Both the position numbers and the translations under genes were made by a program. The notes beneath the pieces are model-generated. The model did not search any database. It saw only the letters and a program-made list of their open reading frames with translations, and was not told the origin of the DNA. A DNA stretch of 33,217 bases from an uncultured Clostridia bacterium (GTDB taxonomy: Bacteria; Bacillota; Clostridia; Christensenellales; Borkfalkiaceae): the NCBI GenBank assembly GCA_947624215.1, contig CANQJJ010000019.1, positions 1 to 33,217 of the forward strand, written 5' to 3'. This document shows positions 25,105-33,217 of this stretch, one piece after another (position 1 is the stretch's first letter; every line of letters begins with the position of its first letter).

Positions 25105-26904
25105 ATGAAAAAATTTCTCACTGTTTTGGCGGCTTTCGTGATTTTGTGCACGGGGATCGCGGGCATGGGTACCGCCGAGCCCGTCAGTGCCGCCGTAGAT
25201 TCCTACTCTACTTATTATAGCGTGCCCTCCCTTTCGAGCGGTCTCAAAATAGAGCCCTCGCTCGTCTTCGAGCCCGCTTCGTTCGAGGAGATCCGCACGG
25301 CGACTTCGGCTTCCGTAAAGCCCGCCACCATTCTTCTCACCGTGGACGCGGAGATGAAGGTCTCCCTCGGCGGCCAGCAGAAGTCCTTCAAAGACGTCTT
25401 CACGACGTATGTGAAAGGCAAGGCCATTCCCGCCGTACGGCTCGACGGCACCACCGCCGACGCGTTTTTGAACTTCTTGAAGAACACCTACGCCATCTCC
25501 GACGTCATCGCCGTCTCCAAGGACGCCGCCGTCCTCGAAAAGCTCTATGCCGACGAGGCGGGCCGCATCGTGAACACCGTCTACGATCTCACGGGCGAGA
25601 AGCTCTCCGCGGATCGCTATGCCGAGTGGCCGCACATCGCCGCGGCGAACAAGGCGGGGTGCAACATTCTGATGTATGACGGCACGGACGAAAACTTCCC
25701 CGTCGTCTCAGAATACGTCGAGGCGATGACCAAGGTCTGCTGGGCGTATACCGAGAACAAGACGGAGGCCGTCACTGCCATCGCAGCGGGGGCTTACGGC
25801 ATTGCCTCGGGGTCTCTTTCAGACATGGTAGGGGCCGTTTCCGTCTTCACCAAGCCCGGGTTCGCCCGCGCGCAGTACATCGCCGCCCACCGCGGTATCA
25901 CGACATATGCCAACGAGCAGTCGCTCACGGGCATCATGGCCGCCTACAACGAGGGCTCGACGCACGTGGAGATCGACATCCAGATCACCAAGGACGGCAA
26001 CCTCGTCATCAACCACGACGAGAACATCCAGCGCGTGACCGCACAGGCCTCGAGCGTCACCGTCGCCGATTCGACGGTCGAATATCTCACCCGCTACAAG
26101 CTCGCGACATACAGCACCCGCTACGGCGATTCCTTCGCGCTGTTCGAAGACGTCGTCACCATGATGGCCAAGACGGACGTCATCCTCATCGTGGAGCTCA
26201 AGCTCGACAACGCCAGCACCAAGGCCGTCGAGAATTTGAAGGCCATCGAGACGCTCAAAGCCTTCATGGAGAAGCATCCCGAGATCGCGGGGCATTGGTA
26301 TGCCATCACCTTCTTTGCTCCCTATGCCGAGAAGATGCGCGAACTTCTCCCCGAGATTCCCGTGGGCTACTTGGGCTCGGGCGCCTCGGGCATGGAGAAG
26401 GATCAAGATAAGCCCTATTGGGGCGGCGGCCACAAGGAGATGAACAACGTCAGCGGAAAGATAGACTTCCTCCGCAAATACAATGTCGGCCTCGACGAGA
26501 GCATGCAGGCGGCCATCAACACCTACGGCCAGAGCTATCTCGCCCGCGGCTACACCGAGAACACATGGACCTTCGAGGATACCTCCCACTTCGGCTACAA
26601 GGCCAACGTCGCCACCTCCAACAAAGCGGAGGAGTGCGCCATGCTCGTCAAGACCATCTCCTCTTCCCCCGTGAAGATGACGGCCGAACAGCTCGCCTCG
26701 GGCAAGTTCACCTTCACCTGCACGGCCTACAACGGCTGGCAGACGGAGCAGGAGTGCGAGTTCGTCGTGGTGGAGAGCAGCGCTACGGAGGCGATCGTCA
26801 TTCCCTACATCGCGCAGGAATACTACACGGCAAGGGAGAAACAAGACCCCGAGACGGGCACCTTCGGGCTGTATGGCATGCCCACAAAGGTGACGATCGG
26901 ATAA
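25105..26904 (+). CDS. Exported glycerophosphodiester phosphodiesterase-like protein
   Basis: Secreted, 599 residues, with signal peptide MKKFLTVLAAFVILC and a probable cleavage site after PVSA (about residue 29). The second half is a GDPD barrel with the catalytic signature AHRG (His262), Glu289 and Asp291 in VEIDIQ, TKDGNLVINHDENI (His304) and IVELKLD, so activity on glycerophosphodiester bonds is expected. The usual PENT motif is replaced by ANEQS, retaining the Glu. Residues about 50-245 look like a second, degenerate barrel (LLTVDAEMK, IPAVRLDGT, AGAYGIASGSLSDMV) lacking catalytic residues. The start is ATG 25105, preceded by AGGAGG; ATG 25090 overlaps the previous stop. Possible substrates are polyglycerol-phosphate, teichoic acids or deacylated phospholipids. 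Confidence 0.9.
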   Translation: MKKFLTVLAAFVILCTGIAGMGTAEPVSAAVDSYSTYYSVPSLSSGLKIEPSLVFEPASFEEIRTATSASVKPATILLTVDAEMKVSLGGQQKSFKDVFTTYVKGKAIPAVRLDGTTADAFLNFLKNTYAISDVIAVSKDAAVLEKLYADEAGRIVNTVYDLTGEKLSADRYAEWPHIAAANKAGCNILMYDGTDENFPVVSEYVEAMTKVCWAYTENKTEAVTAIAAGAYGIASGSLSDMVGAVSVFTKPGFARAQYIAAHRGITTYANEQSLTGIMAAYNEGSTHVEIDIQITKDGNLVINHDENIQRVTAQASSVTVADSTVEYLTRYKLATYSTRYGDSFALFEDVVTMMAKTDVILIVELKLDNASTKAVENLKAIETLKAFMEKHPEIAGHWYAITFFAPYAEKMRELLPEIPVGYLGSGASGMEKDQDKPYWGGGHKEMNNVSGKIDFLRKYNVGLDESMQAAINTYGQSYLARGYTENTWTFEDTSHFGYKANVATSNKAEECAMLVKTISSSPVKMTAEQLASGKFTFTCTAYNGWQTEQECEFVVVESSATEAIVIPYIAQEYYTAREKQDPETGTFGLYGMPTKVTIG

Positions 26905-26979
26905 CTTCAAAAGAGCGGCCGCAGGGCCTGCCGATAGACTGAAAAATCAAACCAAGAAATCAAAAACAAGGAGATCACT

Positions 26980-29067
26980 ATGAAGAAACTACTCGCGATC
27001 ATGTTGGGAGTATGCCTGCTCGGCACATGCTGCATCGCAGGTTGCAACGGGAATACGGAAAATCCCGATAAACCCGTGGATCCCGATACCCCCACCCCCG
27101 AGGTCCCCACGGAGGGGCAAGTCACCGACGATTCCATCCAGACCGACCGCGCCTCCATCAACTTCATCTTCAACGAGCTCTACAACGAGAACGCACTCGT
27201 CGACAAGACCAACGGCTTCGAGAAAGCCTCCGACGTCACGGGCGCCCGCTTCTTCGTCAACGGCGACTACTACACCTCCTACACCGAGACCAAGAGCCGC
27301 CAGGACGTCAAGGCCGAGCTCTACAACGACAATGGCGTGCGCATGGTCAATGTCTCGGGCGGCATGGCGTTCACCATCCCCACGACGTCGCCCATCAAGG
27401 TCGACTACACCATCGCCCGTTTCCGCACGCAATACTTCTTCGATGACATCATCCTGACGGCCACCTCCGAATCGAGCAATCCCTACACCGCGAGCGCCGA
27501 CGGCTGGTTTACCTACATCAACGAGTGGGGCATCCGCCACCTCGTCAGCGACAAATATATGACCAACCAGAACATCGAGCGCACCAACCCGCTCAAATTC
27601 GAAGTGGGCTCGGACGGCTCGCATAGCTATGGCACCGTCAAGAACGGCGACCTCGAGATGCGCCCGGGGTATGAAGTCTACCGCTTCGATCTGCACATCC
27701 TCGACGAGGGAGACATCGAGCGCCCCTACTACAACATCGGCATCATCCACGAGAAGAACGACAAAGTCAACGCGGGCTTCTTCGTCATGAAGGGCACGCA
27801 AGACCACTCCGAACTCATGGACCAGATCGTGATGAGCTGGCAGCGCCTCTCCAAGAAGGGCTCGCAGAAGAACTACTTCAACGCGGGCGACCCCATCCCC
27901 GAACCCAAGTGGAACGAGGAGACCAAGAATTTCTTCAACAAGTTCATGACGCAGAAGACCAAGAGCTGGGGCGTGTTCTCCTACTCCATGCCCGGCGAAG
28001 CCTCCAATCTGCATTCCGGCGCAGATAGCAGCTACGACAACTATCTGAGAGCGAGCAAGGGCGTTCAGAATTACATCGAAGAGGAGGTCTGGGGCGGCAA
28101 GAAGTATGACGTCTACATGACCTACACCCACCTCGGCACGGGAGCGAATTACGAGGCAGTCTCCAAAAATCATCACTACTACCCGCTGGATATGTCCACG
28201 GCGCTTGCGGGCGGCAACGGCTTCGACGACAAGCCCGTCCTCGAATTCACCTTCCAGTTCACCACCAACAACAACCTTGTAGATGCGGAAATTTCGCCCA
28301 TGTTCGATATCCTCCGCGGCAAATACGACGACTATTTCAAGCGCCTCGGCAGCGACATCAAGGAATACGGCAAGCCCGTCATGTTCCGCCTCAACAACGA
28401 GATGAACACCGACTGGACGAGTTATTCGGGCATCATGAACCTGCTCGACCCCGACATCTTCACCATGACGTGGAAGCGCCTCTACAACATCTTCCTCGAA
28501 CAGGGCTGCGACAACGTCATTTGGGTGTGGAATCCCATCGCGGACAGCTGCCCTTATTCGGGCTGGGGCGAAGACCTCTGCTACTTCCCGGGCGTGGAGT
28601 ATGTCCAGCTGCTCGGCGGCACGAGCTATGAGTTCAACAACTACACGGGGGACGCCACGACGCAGATGGTCTCCTTCAAGGAGCGTTACAGCAAGCTCTA
28701 CAACGAAAAGAACAGGCAGTATTTCGAGAAATACGGCATGATCATCGGTGAGTTCGCCTGCGGGTCGGGCGGCGCCGTAGACGGGACCAAGCTCGGCAGA
28801 AACGCCTCCGCACAGGCCAAGTGGATCACGGATATGTTCACCGAACTCAACCAGGCGGATCCCGAGCCCTACGTACAGCAGATCAAGGGCCTCATCTGGT
28901 TCAACTGCAACGACTATTCCGGCAACACCATCAGCAACCGTCTCAGGTTCGCGATGCCCTCCGAGTTCGATATCTTCGGCAAGAAAGAGGACTATTCCGA
29001 CCTGCAAGAGACGTGGGCCGCTTTCAAGAAGGGCTTCGAGGACGCAGCAAAGCTCGAGGTATCCTGA
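26980..29067 (+). CDS. Lipoprotein glycoside hydrolase, clan GH-A, GH26-like
   Basis: A 695-residue surface enzyme with signal peptide MKKLLAIMLGVCLLGT, lipobox IAGC (Cys22) and a Pro/Asp/Thr linker. Residues about 45-310 form an N-terminal domain of unknown type; about 320-690 form a TIM barrel. Candidate acid/base is Glu474 (RLNNEMNTDW) and nucleophile Glu591 (MIIGEFACGSGG), 117 residues apart; VIWVWNPI and YFPGVEYVQLLGG match the GH26 (beta-mannanase) pattern. Classical GH26 has His before the acid/base Glu; here it is Asn, as in most other clan GH-A families, so family and substrate need care. AAGGAG precedes the ATG. It is a tandem paralogue of the next gene. Confidence 0.88.
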   Translation: MKKLLAIMLGVCLLGTCCIAGCNGNTENPDKPVDPDTPTPEVPTEGQVTDDSIQTDRASINFIFNELYNENALVDKTNGFEKASDVTGARFFVNGDYYTSYTETKSRQDVKAELYNDNGVRMVNVSGGMAFTIPTTSPIKVDYTIARFRTQYFFDDIILTATSESSNPYTASADGWFTYINEWGIRHLVSDKYMTNQNIERTNPLKFEVGSDGSHSYGTVKNGDLEMRPGYEVYRFDLHILDEGDIERPYYNIGIIHEKNDKVNAGFFVMKGTQDHSELMDQIVMSWQRLSKKGSQKNYFNAGDPIPEPKWNEETKNFFNKFMTQKTKSWGVFSYSMPGEASNLHSGADSSYDNYLRASKGVQNYIEEEVWGGKKYDVYMTYTHLGTGANYEAVSKNHHYYPLDMSTALAGGNGFDDKPVLEFTFQFTTNNNLVDAEISPMFDILRGKYDDYFKRLGSDIKEYGKPVMFRLNNEMNTDWTSYSGIMNLLDPDIFTMTWKRLYNIFLEQGCDNVIWVWNPIADSCPYSGWGEDLCYFPGVEYVQLLGGTSYEFNNYTGDATTQMVSFKERYSKLYNEKNRQYFEKYGMIIGEFACGSGGAVDGTKLGRNASAQAKWITDMFTELNQADPEPYVQQIKGLIWFNCNDYSGNTISNRLRFAMPSEFDIFGKKEDYSDLQETWAAFKKGFEDAAKLEVS

Positions 29068-29087
29068 CCGCACGCAAGGAGCAAATC

Positions 29088-31016
29088 ATGAATGAGACCA
29101 TTTCCGGCCGCGCCGCGCTCGGGGCTCTCCCCGGGCAGGCGTATGCCGCGCTCGATGAGGCAAACGGCATTTGCGGGGCAGAGGATATCCTCGGCGCAAA
29201 ATGCTTTTCCGACGGCTCCTATTCGGACACGGTAGGGGGCAATGACGTCAAGCTCGAACTTTTCGGCAAGAGGGCCAAGCGCTATGTCGACCTCTCCGCT
29301 GGCATGGCGTTCACCCTCCCCGTGGACGGGGAAGTCACCGCCGACTACGCGCTTGCCAAATACCGCACCCGCTATACCTTCGGCGAAAGCGTTCTCACGG
29401 CCTCCGCGGAGGAGAGCAACCCTTACGCCGACCGCGGCGACAAATGCTGGTATATCTACGTCAACGAGTGGCTCATCCGCCACCTCGTCCATCCCAAATT
29501 CTACGAGAACCAGCGCCTCACCCTGCTCAATGCCGACAGCCTCGGCTTCAAGATGCTTCCCGTCGGCCCCGACGGCACCTCCGACGGCACGCGCGGCTAT
29601 CCCACCGTGCTCGAGGGCAACCGCACCCTGCGCGAGGGGTATGAGGTCTACCGCTTCGACGTGCGCATCGACGAGGCGGAGGGGATCGCGCGGCCCTATT
29701 ACAACATCGGCGTCATCCATAGGCTCGGCGAGGACATCCGCTTCGGCCTGTTCGTGCTCAGCTCCCCCCAAAACAACGCCGCGCTCATGGACGCCATCGT
29801 GAAAAGCTACACGCTCTTCACGCCCGTGGGGACCCGCCGCAACTATTTCACGGCAGGCATGCCCGTGGAGGACCCTCACTGGAACGCCGAAACGCGCCAA
29901 TTCTTCCGCGGCTTCATGACGCAGAAAAAGAAGAGCTGGGGCGTGTTCTCCTACTCCATGCCCGGCGAGGAAGACAGCCTCGTGCCCGGGGACGGACGGT
30001 ATGACGTCTTCTACCACGACAGCCTCGCTTTGCAAAGATTCATCGAAAACGAGATCTGGGGCGGCAAGAAATTCGACATCTACATGACCTATACCCACCT
30101 CGGCAAGGGTGCATGGGGGGAGGAAGGGCGCACGCCGCACTACTACCCCGTCGCCATGTCCAAGGCGCTCGCGGGCGGCAACGGCACCGACGAACGGCCC
30201 GCCCTCGAATTCACCTACCAATTCACCACCAACAACAACCTCGTCCACGAGGAGCTCACGCCCATGTTCGATATCCTCCGCGGCAGATACGACGACTACT
30301 TCGTCCGCCTCGCGCACGATATCAAGGCCTACGGCAAGCCCATGATGCTCCGCCTCAACAACGAGATGAACTCCGACTGGACGAGTTACTGCGGCATGAT
30401 GACCTTGCTTGACCCCGAGATCTTCAACATGACGTGGCGCAGATTCTACGACATCCTCATCCGCGAGGGGTGCGACAACATCATTTGGGTGTGGAATCCC
30501 ATCGCGCGCTCCTGCCCCTTCTCGGGGTGGGGGGAGGACCTCTGCTACTTCCCCGGCACGGACTATGTGCAGCTGCTCGGGGGTACCAGCTACGAGGCCA
30601 ACAACTATGTCCCCGGCGACAGCCAAAAAATCACGAACTTCGCCGACCACTACCGCAGCCTGTATGAGAAGAATTTGCCCTATTTTGCCGACTACGGCAT
30701 GATCATCGGCGAGTTTGCATGCGGCTCGGGCGGCGGCACGACGGGGGCGGTCGGAAGAAATGCCCACGCGCAGGCAGAGTGGGTGCGGGGCATGCTCGAA
30801 GAGCTTGGGGCAGAGGATCCCGCTCCATATGTACGGCAGATCAAGGGGCTCATCTGGTTCAACTGCAACGACTATGCGGGCGACGTCGTGATGAACCGTT
30901 TCAAATTCGCAGACGCGCCCGACGGCTTGCTCAACCGCAAGGGCGAGAGCTATGAAGACCTCAAAGAGACATGGCATGCCTTCGAAGAGGGCTTCCGCAG
31001 CGTGAAAAACCGCTGA
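29088..31016 (+). CDS. Cytoplasmic GH26-like glycoside hydrolase, paralogue of the preceding gene
   Basis: A 642-residue paralogue of the upstream lipoprotein, roughly two thirds identical by eye over the barrel, but with no signal peptide: it begins MNETISGRAALGALPGQAY and goes straight into the N-terminal domain (DILGAKCFSDGSYSD). The catalytic candidates are retained at Glu426 (RLNNEMNSDW) and Glu542 (MIIGEFACGSGG), with the same 116-117 residue spacing, VIWVWNPI and YFPGTDYVQLLGG. The start is ATG 29088 with AAGGAG six bases upstream; an open extension back to 28821 lies inside the previous gene. Expected to cut the same linkage in imported fragments. Confidence 0.88.
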   Translation: MNETISGRAALGALPGQAYAALDEANGICGAEDILGAKCFSDGSYSDTVGGNDVKLELFGKRAKRYVDLSAGMAFTLPVDGEVTADYALAKYRTRYTFGESVLTASAEESNPYADRGDKCWYIYVNEWLIRHLVHPKFYENQRLTLLNADSLGFKMLPVGPDGTSDGTRGYPTVLEGNRTLREGYEVYRFDVRIDEAEGIARPYYNIGVIHRLGEDIRFGLFVLSSPQNNAALMDAIVKSYTLFTPVGTRRNYFTAGMPVEDPHWNAETRQFFRGFMTQKKKSWGVFSYSMPGEEDSLVPGDGRYDVFYHDSLALQRFIENEIWGGKKFDIYMTYTHLGKGAWGEEGRTPHYYPVAMSKALAGGNGTDERPALEFTYQFTTNNNLVHEELTPMFDILRGRYDDYFVRLAHDIKAYGKPMMLRLNNEMNSDWTSYCGMMTLLDPEIFNMTWRRFYDILIREGCDNIIWVWNPIARSCPFSGWGEDLCYFPGTDYVQLLGGTSYEANNYVPGDSQKITNFADHYRSLYEKNLPYFADYGMIIGEFACGSGGGTTGAVGRNAHAQAEWVRGMLEELGAEDPAPYVRQIKGLIWFNCNDYAGDVVMNRFKFADAPDGLLNRKGESYEDLKETWHAFEEGFRSVKNR

Positions 31017-31116
31017 GAACACGCACCACCCATTACCGCACCGTCCGCACTCGCCACAGACCGTGGAAGGCGGCGCCGTGCGGCTCGGAAACTTTACTTT
31101 TGAGGTTGACTAAATT

Positions 31117-31827
31117 ATGAAAAACGTGATTCCGAGAGGACTTGTGGTATCCTGCCAGGCACTCAAAGACGAACCGCTCTACGGCGGGGATACCATCCCG
31201 AAGATGGCGCTCGCGGCAAAGCTCGGCGGTGCCGTCGGCATCCGTGCCAACACCGTGCGCGATATCAACGGTATCCGCAGGCGCATCGGCGAAGAACTTC
31301 CCATCATCGGGCTCATCAAGCGGGATTACTACGGCTCTCCCGTCTACATCACCCCCACGCTGCGGGAAGTCAAGGCGCTCATCGAATCCTCGTGCGACGT
31401 CATCGCCATGGACGCGACGGCCCGTCCCCGTCCCGACGGGGTGACTCTCGAAACGCTCGTCCGCTATGTGCGCGACCACTCGGATAAGGCCATCATGGCG
31501 GATATCGCCACCTTCGGCGAGGCCATGGATGCGGACGCGCTCGGCTTCGACTACATCTCTACGACCATGCGCAGTTACACGGCCGAGACGGAGGGCTTCA
31601 AGATCCCCGACCCCGCCTTTTGCAGACAGCTTCTGGACAACGTGAAGAATGCCAAAGTCATCGCCGAGGGCGGCGTCAACAGCTTTGCGGCCCTGCGCGG
31701 CCTGCTCGATGTGGGCATGGAGCGCGTCGTTATCGGCGGCGCCATCACCCGTCCCAAGGGCATCACCGAGATGTTCAGGAGCGTATTTACCTCGCACGAG
31801 GGATTTATGGCGGGAGGAGAGCTGTGA
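31117..31827 (+). CDS. nanE: N-acetylmannosamine-6-phosphate 2-epimerase
   Basis: Converts ManNAc-6-P to GlcNAc-6-P in the cytoplasm, feeding amino-sugar catabolism. The 236-residue length and motifs fit NanE: GLVVSCQALKDEPLYG at the start, GGAVGIRAN, IIGLIKRDY with catalytic-type Lys68, DVIAMDATARPRP, ADIATFGEA and VIAEGGVNS with Glu184, ending in the phosphate-binding VVIGGAITRP. GAGG lies 11 bases before the ATG. It follows a 100-base gap after the GH26-like gene, the longest in the operon. No ManNAc kinase, sialic acid lyase or sialidase is in the window, so ManNAc-6-P must come from a kinase elsewhere. Translationally coupled to the next gene by a 4-base overlap. Confidence 0.95.
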   Translation: MKNVIPRGLVVSCQALKDEPLYGGDTIPKMALAAKLGGAVGIRANTVRDINGIRRRIGEELPIIGLIKRDYYGSPVYITPTLREVKALIESSCDVIAMDATARPRPDGVTLETLVRYVRDHSDKAIMADIATFGEAMDADALGFDYISTTMRSYTAETEGFKIPDPAFCRQLLDNVKNAKVIAEGGVNSFAALRGLLDVGMERVVIGGAITRPKGITEMFRSVFTSHEGFMAGGEL

Positions 31828-33083
31828 GACCTTTCACCGTAGCCATTCTCGGGTGCGGCAACCGCGGGGCGCAGACCTACGGCGTCCTCATGCAGGCCCG
31901 CCCGTCCGAGTTTCAGATCGTCGCCCTGTGCGACGGCAACGCCGAACGCCTCAAAGTATTCGGCGAACGTTTCTCCGTGCCCGAACAGAACCGTTTCGCG
32001 CACGAGGATGAATTTCTCGAAAGCAAGCGCGCGGATCTTCTCGTCATCGCGACAATGGACAGGGACCACGTAAGAGAATGCCTTCGCGCGCTCGCCCTCG
32101 GGTATGACATCCTCTTGGAGAAGCCCATCACGGATAGCAAAGAGGAGTGTGAAGCCCTCCTCGCGGCGCAGAAAAAGTACGGCGGCAAGGTGCTCGTCTG
32201 CCATGTCCTCCGCTATGCTCCCGCCTTCAAAAAGGCTGCGGAGCTCATCAAGGCGGGCAAGATCGGGGATCTCGTCGCGATACAGGCCCTCGAACAGGTG
32301 GCCTATTGGCACGTCGCGCACAGCTACGTCCGCGGCAATTGGCACTCGCGGGAGCAGACGGCCCCCATGATCCTCGCCAAGTGCTGCCACGATCTGGACC
32401 TTCTCCAATGGTATGCGGGCTCCCGCGCCGTGAGCGTCTCCTCGGTGGGGGACCTTCGGCACTTCCGTGCGGAGAATGCCCCCGCAGGTGCGGCCGAGCG
32501 CTGTCTTTCGTGCAAATACGTCGACGCCTGCCCCTACAGCGCCAAGAAAATTTACCTCGAAGATTTCAAAAAGAAGGGCTGCCCCGCACAGGAGTGGCCG
32601 TTCAGCCAGATAACGTCGGCCTACCCCATGTCTGAGGATGACCTCACGAAAGCGCTTTCGGAGGGCCCTTACGGCCGCTGCGTCTATCACATGGACAACG
32701 ACGTCGTCGACCACCAATTGGTGCAGATCTCCTTTGCGAACGGCGTCAAGGCGACCCTCACCATGATGGGCTTTACGGCGGACATCGGGCGCATCATGCG
32801 CTTCTTCGGGACCGCGGGCGAGCTCGTGCTCGACGAGGCGGCCGACTCTCTCGCCCTCAAAGTATTCGGCGGGGAGACCACGGTCTATCCGATCTCCGCG
32901 CTCGGGGAGACGGACGGCGCCCACGGCGGCGGCGACAACGGGCTTGTCTCCGACCTCTATGACGTGCTCACGGGCAAGGACAAGGGGGAGACCTCCCTCG
33001 AGGCCTCCGTCGAGAGCCACCTCATGGCCTACGCGGCCGAGGAGTCCCGTCTGCGGGGCGGGGAGAACATCCTCCTGCACTGA
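31824..33083 (+). CDS. Gfo/Idh/MocA family NAD(P)-dependent oxidoreductase
   Basis: A 419-residue cytoplasmic dehydrogenase. The Rossmann fold starts VAILGCGNRGAQTYG (dinucleotide-binding glycines 10-15), followed by the family's EKP motif (Glu99-Lys100-Pro101) and an H-D pair in CCHDLDLLQWY. A Cys-bearing insert, RCLSCKYVDACPYSAKKIYL (Cys227, Cys230, Cys236), is seen in a Firmicute subgroup and could bind metal. The start is GTG 31824, overlapping the nanE stop (GTGA) with GGGAGGAG just upstream. The substrate is probably a sugar or amino sugar related to NanE's; a comparison with NanOx (2,7-anhydro-Neu5Ac oxidoreductase, same superfamily) is tempting but unsupported by neighbours. Last gene before a strong terminator. 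Confidence 0.92.
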   Translation: MRPFTVAILGCGNRGAQTYGVLMQARPSEFQIVALCDGNAERLKVFGERFSVPEQNRFAHEDEFLESKRADLLVIATMDRDHVRECLRALALGYDILLEKPITDSKEECEALLAAQKKYGGKVLVCHVLRYAPAFKKAAELIKAGKIGDLVAIQALEQVAYWHVAHSYVRGNWHSREQTAPMILAKCCHDLDLLQWYAGSRAVSVSSVGDLRHFRAENAPAGAAERCLSCKYVDACPYSAKKIYLEDFKKKGCPAQEWPFSQITSAYPMSEDDLTKALSEGPYGRCVYHMDNDVVDHQLVQISFANGVKATLTMMGFTADIGRIMRFFGTAGELVLDEAADSLALKVFGGETTVYPISALGETDGAHGGGDNGLVSDLYDVLTGKDKGETSLEASVESHLMAYAAEESRLRGGENILLH

Positions 33084-33098
33084 ACTTCATACAACAGG

Positions 33099-33127
33099 TG
33101 TACCCGACGCGCTCGGGTACATTTTTT
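33099..33127 (+). terminator. Rho-independent terminator of the transporter operon
   Basis: TGTACCCGA (33099-33107), loop CGCGC, TCGGGTACA (33113-33121), then TTTTTT. A perfect 9-bp stem 15 bases after the oxidoreductase stop codon. Confidence 0.92.
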
Positions 33128-33140
33128 GGTTATACGAAAG

Positions 33141-33217
33141 CCACGCGATAGTCGCGTGGTTCAAAAGAGGCTATGCCGATGAGGTAGACAAAAGAACTCC
33201 GATTGGTGTAGAATTGA
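33141..33217. mobile_element. Possible end of an IS200/IS605-type element
   Basis: Perfect hairpin CCACGCGA-TAG-TCGCGTGG (33141-33159), followed by non-coding sequence running off the window. A subterminal hairpin next to a terminator is what the left end of an IS200/IS605-family element looks like, and the sequence after it seems familiar from such elements. No transposase is within the window, so this is tentative; a second terminator-like hairpin or regulatory leader is the alternative. Confidence 0.35.

Noticed and set aside
28821-29087. N-terminal extension of the second GH26-like gene into the first
   Set aside because: The extension lies entirely in another frame of the preceding gene, and AAGGAG with ATG at 29088 gives a well-supported start.
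26989-31022. Two long minus-strand open frames opposite the GH26-like genes
   Set aside because: They mirror each other only because the plus-strand genes are paralogues, and they show no start signals or recognisable domains.
31117-33083. Interpretation of the locus as a sialic acid (nan) operon
   Set aside because: Only nanE is present; no lyase, kinase, sialidase or sialic-acid-type binding protein was found, and the glycosidases point to other polymers.

Overview
The window looks like a chromosomal segment from an uncultured gut-type, low-copy Firmicute (Clostridia; a Christensenellales-like lineage is my guess). Reasons: AGGAGG-type ribosome binding sites, sigmaA-type promoters (TTGACA-N17-TACAAT, TTGACG-N17-TATAAT), Gram-positive lipoprotein signal peptides, an LplABC-type sugar transporter without its own ATPase, a two-domain LIG-POL LigD as in Bacillus, and GC-rich genes separated by the intergenic repeat mosaics common in gut Firmicutes. 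No rRNA, tRNA, CRISPR or complete transposase was seen.

Layout. (1) Positions 1-3100: pyruvate phosphate dikinase (ppdK, minus strand), behind which lies a second, recoded copy of the last 16 ppdK codons plus the downstream palindrome. (2) 3100-4450: repeat-rich non-coding DNA. (3) 4459-4992: a small unrecognised membrane protein (minus). (4) 5137-10854: a DNA repair island with a class II UvrA-like ABC ATPase, Ku, and LigD (ligase plus polymerase), with another repeat mosaic between uvrA and ku. (5) 10855-11600: repeats. (6) 11606-16192: a 1500-residue lipoprotein with its own strong promoter and three tandem modules of about 300 residues. (7) 16193-16910: repeats. (8) 16924-33083: eleven co-directional, closely spaced genes ending at a strong terminator (33099-33127): solute-binding lipoprotein, two permeases, DUF4127 protein, GH31 glycosidase, Ig-like lipoprotein, exported glycerophosphodiesterase, a lipoprotein GH26-like hydrolase, its cytoplasmic paralogue, NanE, and a Gfo/Idh/MocA oxidoreductase. 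(9) A hairpin at the right edge that may begin an IS200/IS605-type element.

How the genes may work together: region 8 reads as a glycopolymer scavenging locus. Surface lipoproteins and exported enzymes would cut a polymer, the binding protein and permeases (energised by an ATPase encoded elsewhere) would import fragments, and cytoplasmic GH31, GH26-like, NanE and oxidoreductase would finish them. The combination of a glycerophosphodiesterase, an alpha-glycosidase, beta-mannanase-like enzymes and ManNAc-6-P epimerase is unusual. One testable but speculative reading is use of teichoic-acid-like phosphoglycans, whose linkage unit contains ManNAc. This is the best candidate here for an undescribed system.
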